Position numbers and translations under genes: made by a program. DNA of 64,000 bases, from the NCBI GenBank assembly GCA_014281115.1, contig JACONQ010000007.1, forward strand, positions 1,488,001 to 1,552,000, in the 5' to 3' direction. The notes beneath the pieces are model-generated. The model was given only the letters and a program-made list of their open reading frames with translations. It was not told the origin of the DNA and searched no databases. Source of the stretch: Laburnicola sp. R22_1 (taxonomy: Eukaryota; Ascomycota; Dothideomycetes; Pleosporales; Didymosphaeriaceae). Of the stretch, positions 60,219 to 64,000 are shown piece by piece. Positions within the stretch are counted from its first letter, which is position 1. Every line of letters starts with the position of its first letter.

Positions 60219-60726
60219 TATATAGAGTAAAAAAATTATAACTTTCTTATTTAAAATATAAATAAAGTATTAGTAATTACTATAGTAATAGTATATATCT
60301 ATAAATAAGCTATACGCTCTTTATAATAAGCACCTTACTACCTTTACTACTACTACTACATTATTTACTATTTTATTACTACTTTTAAATTATAAGTTTT
60401 ATAAGGCTATATATATAAAATCTAATACTAAAAAAGCACTTTTATACCTTTTAAGTCCTCTTTATAAAGCTCTCCTACTTTAGTAAAAGATTGCTATACT
60501 TAAAAGCCTTTTTAATAAAGATAATAATAATAACTCTTTTAACTTCTTTTACTTTTACTATATTCTACTACTATGCGCTAGCACTCTTTAGAAGCTTATA
60601 TTTACGTAAGCTTTTAATACTTTATCTACCTTTAGTAAGTCTAGCTACCTTCTAAGTTAAGACTAGTATATACTTAAAAAAAAGTAAAAGTAGTATCTAG
60701 CCTATACGCGCCTTATATAGGATAAT

Positions 60727-60857
60727 TTTTTTTTGTGATTACCTTTTTCACGCTCTTTTTGATTACTAAGCAGGGGGCTCTGCTTTTTTTGTCATGTTAT
60801 TTGAGATGAAAGCCTTTGTCGTGCTACTCCTAGGTAGTTAATTTAACGCCACACACA
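60727..60857 (-). mobile_element. Retroposon-like short repeat, copy C
   Basis: 131 bp, least mutated copy, minus-oriented: TGTGTGTGGCGTTAAATTAA to a TCACAAAAAAAA tail. Flanked by the perfect 11-bp direct repeat TATAGGATAAT (60,716-60,726 and 60,858-60,868). Same hairpin AGCAGAGCCCCCTGCT as the other copies. Confidence 0.75.
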
Positions 60858-60869
60858 TATAGGATAATA

Positions 60870-63800
60870 AGTTTAGAAAGAAGTATTAAAAAGTATGTAA
60901 AAAGTATTATAAAAGTTACTACTTTATACTTAGTGTGCCTATTTATTATTACTAATAGATATACTATTAATATAGGGAGTATTTTTAGCTATTTAAGAAT
61001 ATTAGAAACTAGTGCTTAAAGTATTAAATAAGCAACTTTACTTATAGCCTCCTTAAATATATATATAAGGCAAGGAGTATAGATACTAGAGATCTTTCTA
61101 AAAGACTTTATTAAAGTAATTAAAAGAGAGAGTAGACGCGTAAGTGTAAGGTTAATAAGTATAGGAAGAATATATAAGAGGCTGAGCGCCCTTCTATAGT
61201 TACTTAGACTACTATCTTAGAGTTCTAGGTCTATGCTCCTACTAAGCCAGGAGTATATATAAGCCTATAGCCAGAGTTACTATTAAACTCTATTAAATTT
61301 ATAAGTTTACTTAGGCAACTCTAATCTCTTAGTCTAAAGCCCCTTATATTAAATTTAATTAACCTCCTATAATAGGGGAGCTTACAAGATCTCTCTAATA
61401 TGCTAAAAATAACTCTATAAATAAATAAGCAGCTAAGTTAGATATTAAGATTTCTTAACCTTATAAATAAACACGCAGTTAAGTTAGATACTAAGATCTC
61501 CTAATCCTATAAAATAAATATATAGTTAAGTTAGATACTAAGGTTCTTTAACCCTATAAACAAATATATAGTTAAGTTAGAAACTAAGATCTCTTAACTT
61601 TATAAATCAATACGTAGTTAAGTTAGATATTAAAATTTCTTAACCCTATAAGTAAATATATAGTTAAGTTAGATACTAAAATCCCTTAACCCTATAGGAT
61701 AAATATAAGTATAATAAAGGGAATACTAGAGTCTTTCTATAAAAGAGAGAATATTCTTATTCCTTGCCTAGCGTAATAAGTTACTAAACTCTAATAGTAA
61801 GGAGCTATAGAGGTAGATATTACCGCTAACCTTACTGAGGAACTATATATAAAAGGTTATAATAAAATAAAGTGTATATAGAAGATTAAGCTAGTTTGCT
61901 AATATCTATAAAACTAAAGATTATTAAGGCCTTAAGCACCTCTCTAAAGAAGGGAGAAGGCCTAAAATATAAAAGAGAGCGCCCTTTAAAACGCACTAAC
62001 GCAAATTATAGACTATCTTACTAGCTTAAAGTAACTTTAAGTTATATTAGTAGTTTAATAAAACGCTAGCAAATAGCTTTAGGCCTTACTAACAATAATT
62101 GCTAATTAACTTGCCTAATTAGAGCAACACGCTAAAGTAGAAACTATTCTCTTAGTCTCCTTCTAAATAATAGTAGTAATACTAGCGCCTAGTAAAGCGC
62201 TACTAAAGTACTAGCGCCCCTAACTTTCTAACCTAGAGTTGTTTTCTAGAAGCTATTAGAATTACTAATATTAGAAATATATAATAAAGGCTAAAATCTA
62301 TAAAAATTGCCCTCTTCTAGAGAATATAGTTAATTATATTATAAGTAGGCTAATAGGTAAGGTAGTAAATATTGCACTGGCCTTTATAAAGAAAGGAACC
62401 TATTTTAAAGATAAATTCTAGGGTTTTTTAGATATAAGCTTCTATAATAAGTTAGTAGAGGAGTAAGTATAAAATAGGCTATTTCTTAGCTAATAGGGTA
62501 AAACCCTACTAAATTTAATACTAACTTTATGCGCCTAGCTACTAAGGCTAATAAAGATAACTAGAAGAACTTAAAGAATATTTACTAGAGAGCCTTATAT
62601 ACAGACTTATAGGATAGGCTAATTATACTAGAGATTTCTAAAAACTAGAACCTTATAATACTTATAAATAGAGTTAATATAGTTAAAAAGAATATTTACT
62701 ATATAAAGATATTAAAGCTTTTCTACGCAATAGCCTCCTCCTCTACTAAGTCTACTAATACTATAGATTAGAAACTTATATACTTTAGCACTATAAGGAC
62801 TACTAAAGCAAACTCTCTAAAGACTAAGAAGCGTGCTAAATAGGTTTCTAAGGAGGAGTTAAAAAAGCGCTATAAAAAAGAAGCATAACTTTACTATAGT
62901 AAAAAAGAATATAGCGTCTAGAGTTATTACCTCTAAGCTGCAATACTTCTAATGCAAGCTAAGACTAGTAAGGCCTAAAAGATAAATAGTAGTAATAAGG
63001 ATATTAATAGCTTAGTAAAGTTAGAAAACTAGCTTCTCCCCCTAAAAGTTATTAAAGGGAGGAGATAAAGTAGATTATAAAGGAACTAAAGGAGAACTTT
63101 AATATATATAGAAAGATATGGCTAGATTTAATACTAATTACTATAAATACTTTTATTAATAATATTGCCTTTGCATATACTGTACTTAATTTAGGGTGTT
63201 TAACTATTACCTTTATATCTAAGAAGTTTGCTAGAAAAGCTAATCTATAATATATTAGTTTAAATAATCTCTATTAAGTAATAGAATTTAGAGAAGTAAC
63301 CTTCTTAGTCTACAAAGCCGCTTATATAGAAATAGATATTAAAGGGCATATTAAAATAATATAGGCTTATAATAATAGAAAAGAGGAGGACTATAAATTA
63401 GTTCTTAGATTGCTATAGTAGAAGAAAAACGCTATAATAATAGCTCTAGAGAAATAGTCTGTATATATAGGGTCCTCCTATATAAGAATTAAAGATAGGT
63501 AGGGAAGACAAACTCCTACTCCTAGTTAAAAAGTCTCTGCGATATTATTTATAACCTTAAATAGGAGAAATATAAAAGAAAAGAATAAGCTAATAGTTTA
63601 TACTACCTTCCTTAAGGATATCTAAAAGGTTCTAGCCCTAAAGGCTAAGGTAGACCTAAAAGACTATTTTCCTAAGTAGCTCCTAAACTAAGTAAAAGTT
63701 TTCTTAAGAGAACAAGCTAATAAACTTCCTCTGTTACAAGGCCCTAGAATTAATTACTTAATTCCCCTTATTAAGAAAAATAGAGAGACTCTAAAAATTT

Positions 63801-64000
63801 CTTTTAGCCCCCTTTAGAGTATATTAAAAGAGGAATTACTAGTTCTTTATAAGAAACTAAGAAAGTACCTTAACTATAGCTTTATTTAGATAAGTAAGTC
63901 TATAGCACTAGTGTTATTTATAAAAAAAATCTAAAGAAGGTCTATAGTTTTATATAAACTATAGGATATTAAATACTCTATTAAAAATTGACTACTACCT
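60870..64000 (+). mobile_element. Ty3/gypsy retrotransposon, 5' part, runs off the window
   Basis: The plus-strand relic ends inside the reverse transcriptase. One frame reads QGPRINYLIPLIKKNRE near 63,735-63,790, FSPL*SILKEELLVLYKKLR near 63,800-63,860 and VLFIKKI*RRSIVLYKL then DIKYSIKN*LLP at the window end. This matches the gypsy signature of acidic linker, [29 protein letters not shown] and YPLP. An aspartic-protease-like segment is near 63,130-63,250. Gag-like sequence is about 61,980-62,900. A possible LTR end and leader lie at 61,190-61,430, followed by the 46-bp tandem repeats. Stops at former Gln/Arg codons indicate RIP. It is the opposite strand to the left-hand gypsy relic. Confidence 0.78.
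61431..61708 (+). repeat. 46-bp tandem repeat, six copies
   Basis: Units of 46-47 bp built on AGTTAAGTTAGATACTAAGA, then CTTAACCCTATAAATAAATA. Six near-complete units plus a partial one upstream (61,398-61,430). Units differ by transitions and 1-bp indels. Position between a putative LTR and gag suggests an untranslated leader of the gypsy element. Confidence 0.88.

Noticed and set aside
60727..60857. Helitron 3' end (hairpin near terminus)
   Set aside because: The hairpin AGCAGAGCCCCCTGCT is not followed by a CTRR end at an A/T junction, and flanking target duplications exist, which Helitrons do not make.

Overview
The window looks like a piece of a filamentous ascomycete genome (Pezizomycotina, probably a Dothideomycete; the lineage is an inference). 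Genes have short introns of about 43-94 nt with internal CTAAC-like branch sites. A gene-dense, GC-balanced island lies between two very AT-rich blocks that carry the marks of repeat-induced point mutation (RIP). In those blocks CpA/TpG is scarce, TpA is extreme, and CAA/CAG codons of old transposon frames have become TAA/TAG. No rRNA, tRNA or CRISPR array was recognised.

Left block (1-28.4 kb). A minus-strand Ty3/gypsy relic (1-2071 and 7613-12.24 kb) is interrupted by a complete Ty1/copia element (2077-7607; 318-bp LTRs; 5-bp target duplication ATTCT). Farther right are two copies of a 126-134 bp retroposon-like repeat, an unassigned mutated ORF relic, a ~390-bp ATT microsatellite, a complete but dead pogo/Fot1 transposon (20,719-22,511), a MITE-like inverted-repeat element (24.55-24.95 kb) and a third retroposon-like copy at the island edge (28.23 kb).

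Gene island (28.5-57.4 kb). In order: an ASNSD1-type asparagine synthetase-domain protein (-); a VPS9/CUE Rab5-type exchange factor (+), divergent from it; a SulP sulfate permease with STAS domain (+); an unrecognised basic protein with a reading-frame problem (+); two divergent Zn2Cys6 transcription factors (- and +); a 2-kb graveyard of gene fragments (zinc-cluster N-terminus, another regulator N-terminus, truncated short-chain dehydrogenase); a RING-like protein (+); a three-exon 201-aa membrane-anchored protein (-); a Gfd2-like DEDD exonuclease-fold protein with two extra 5' exons (-); and a secreted dipeptidyl peptidase IV (-). These are mostly housekeeping or regulatory genes and do not form an obvious metabolic cluster.

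Right block (57.5-64 kb). RIP-degraded DNA holds one more arm of the MITE-like family, a fold-back repeat, a fourth retroposon-like copy, a six-copy 46-bp tandem repeat, and the 5' half of a plus-strand Ty3/gypsy element that runs off the window at the start of its reverse transcriptase.

Exon boundaries come from splice signals, phase and family knowledge, not transcripts. The least described items are the retroposon-like family with 11-14 bp target duplications, the gene-fragment mosaic, and two genes whose structure appears only after splicing by eye.
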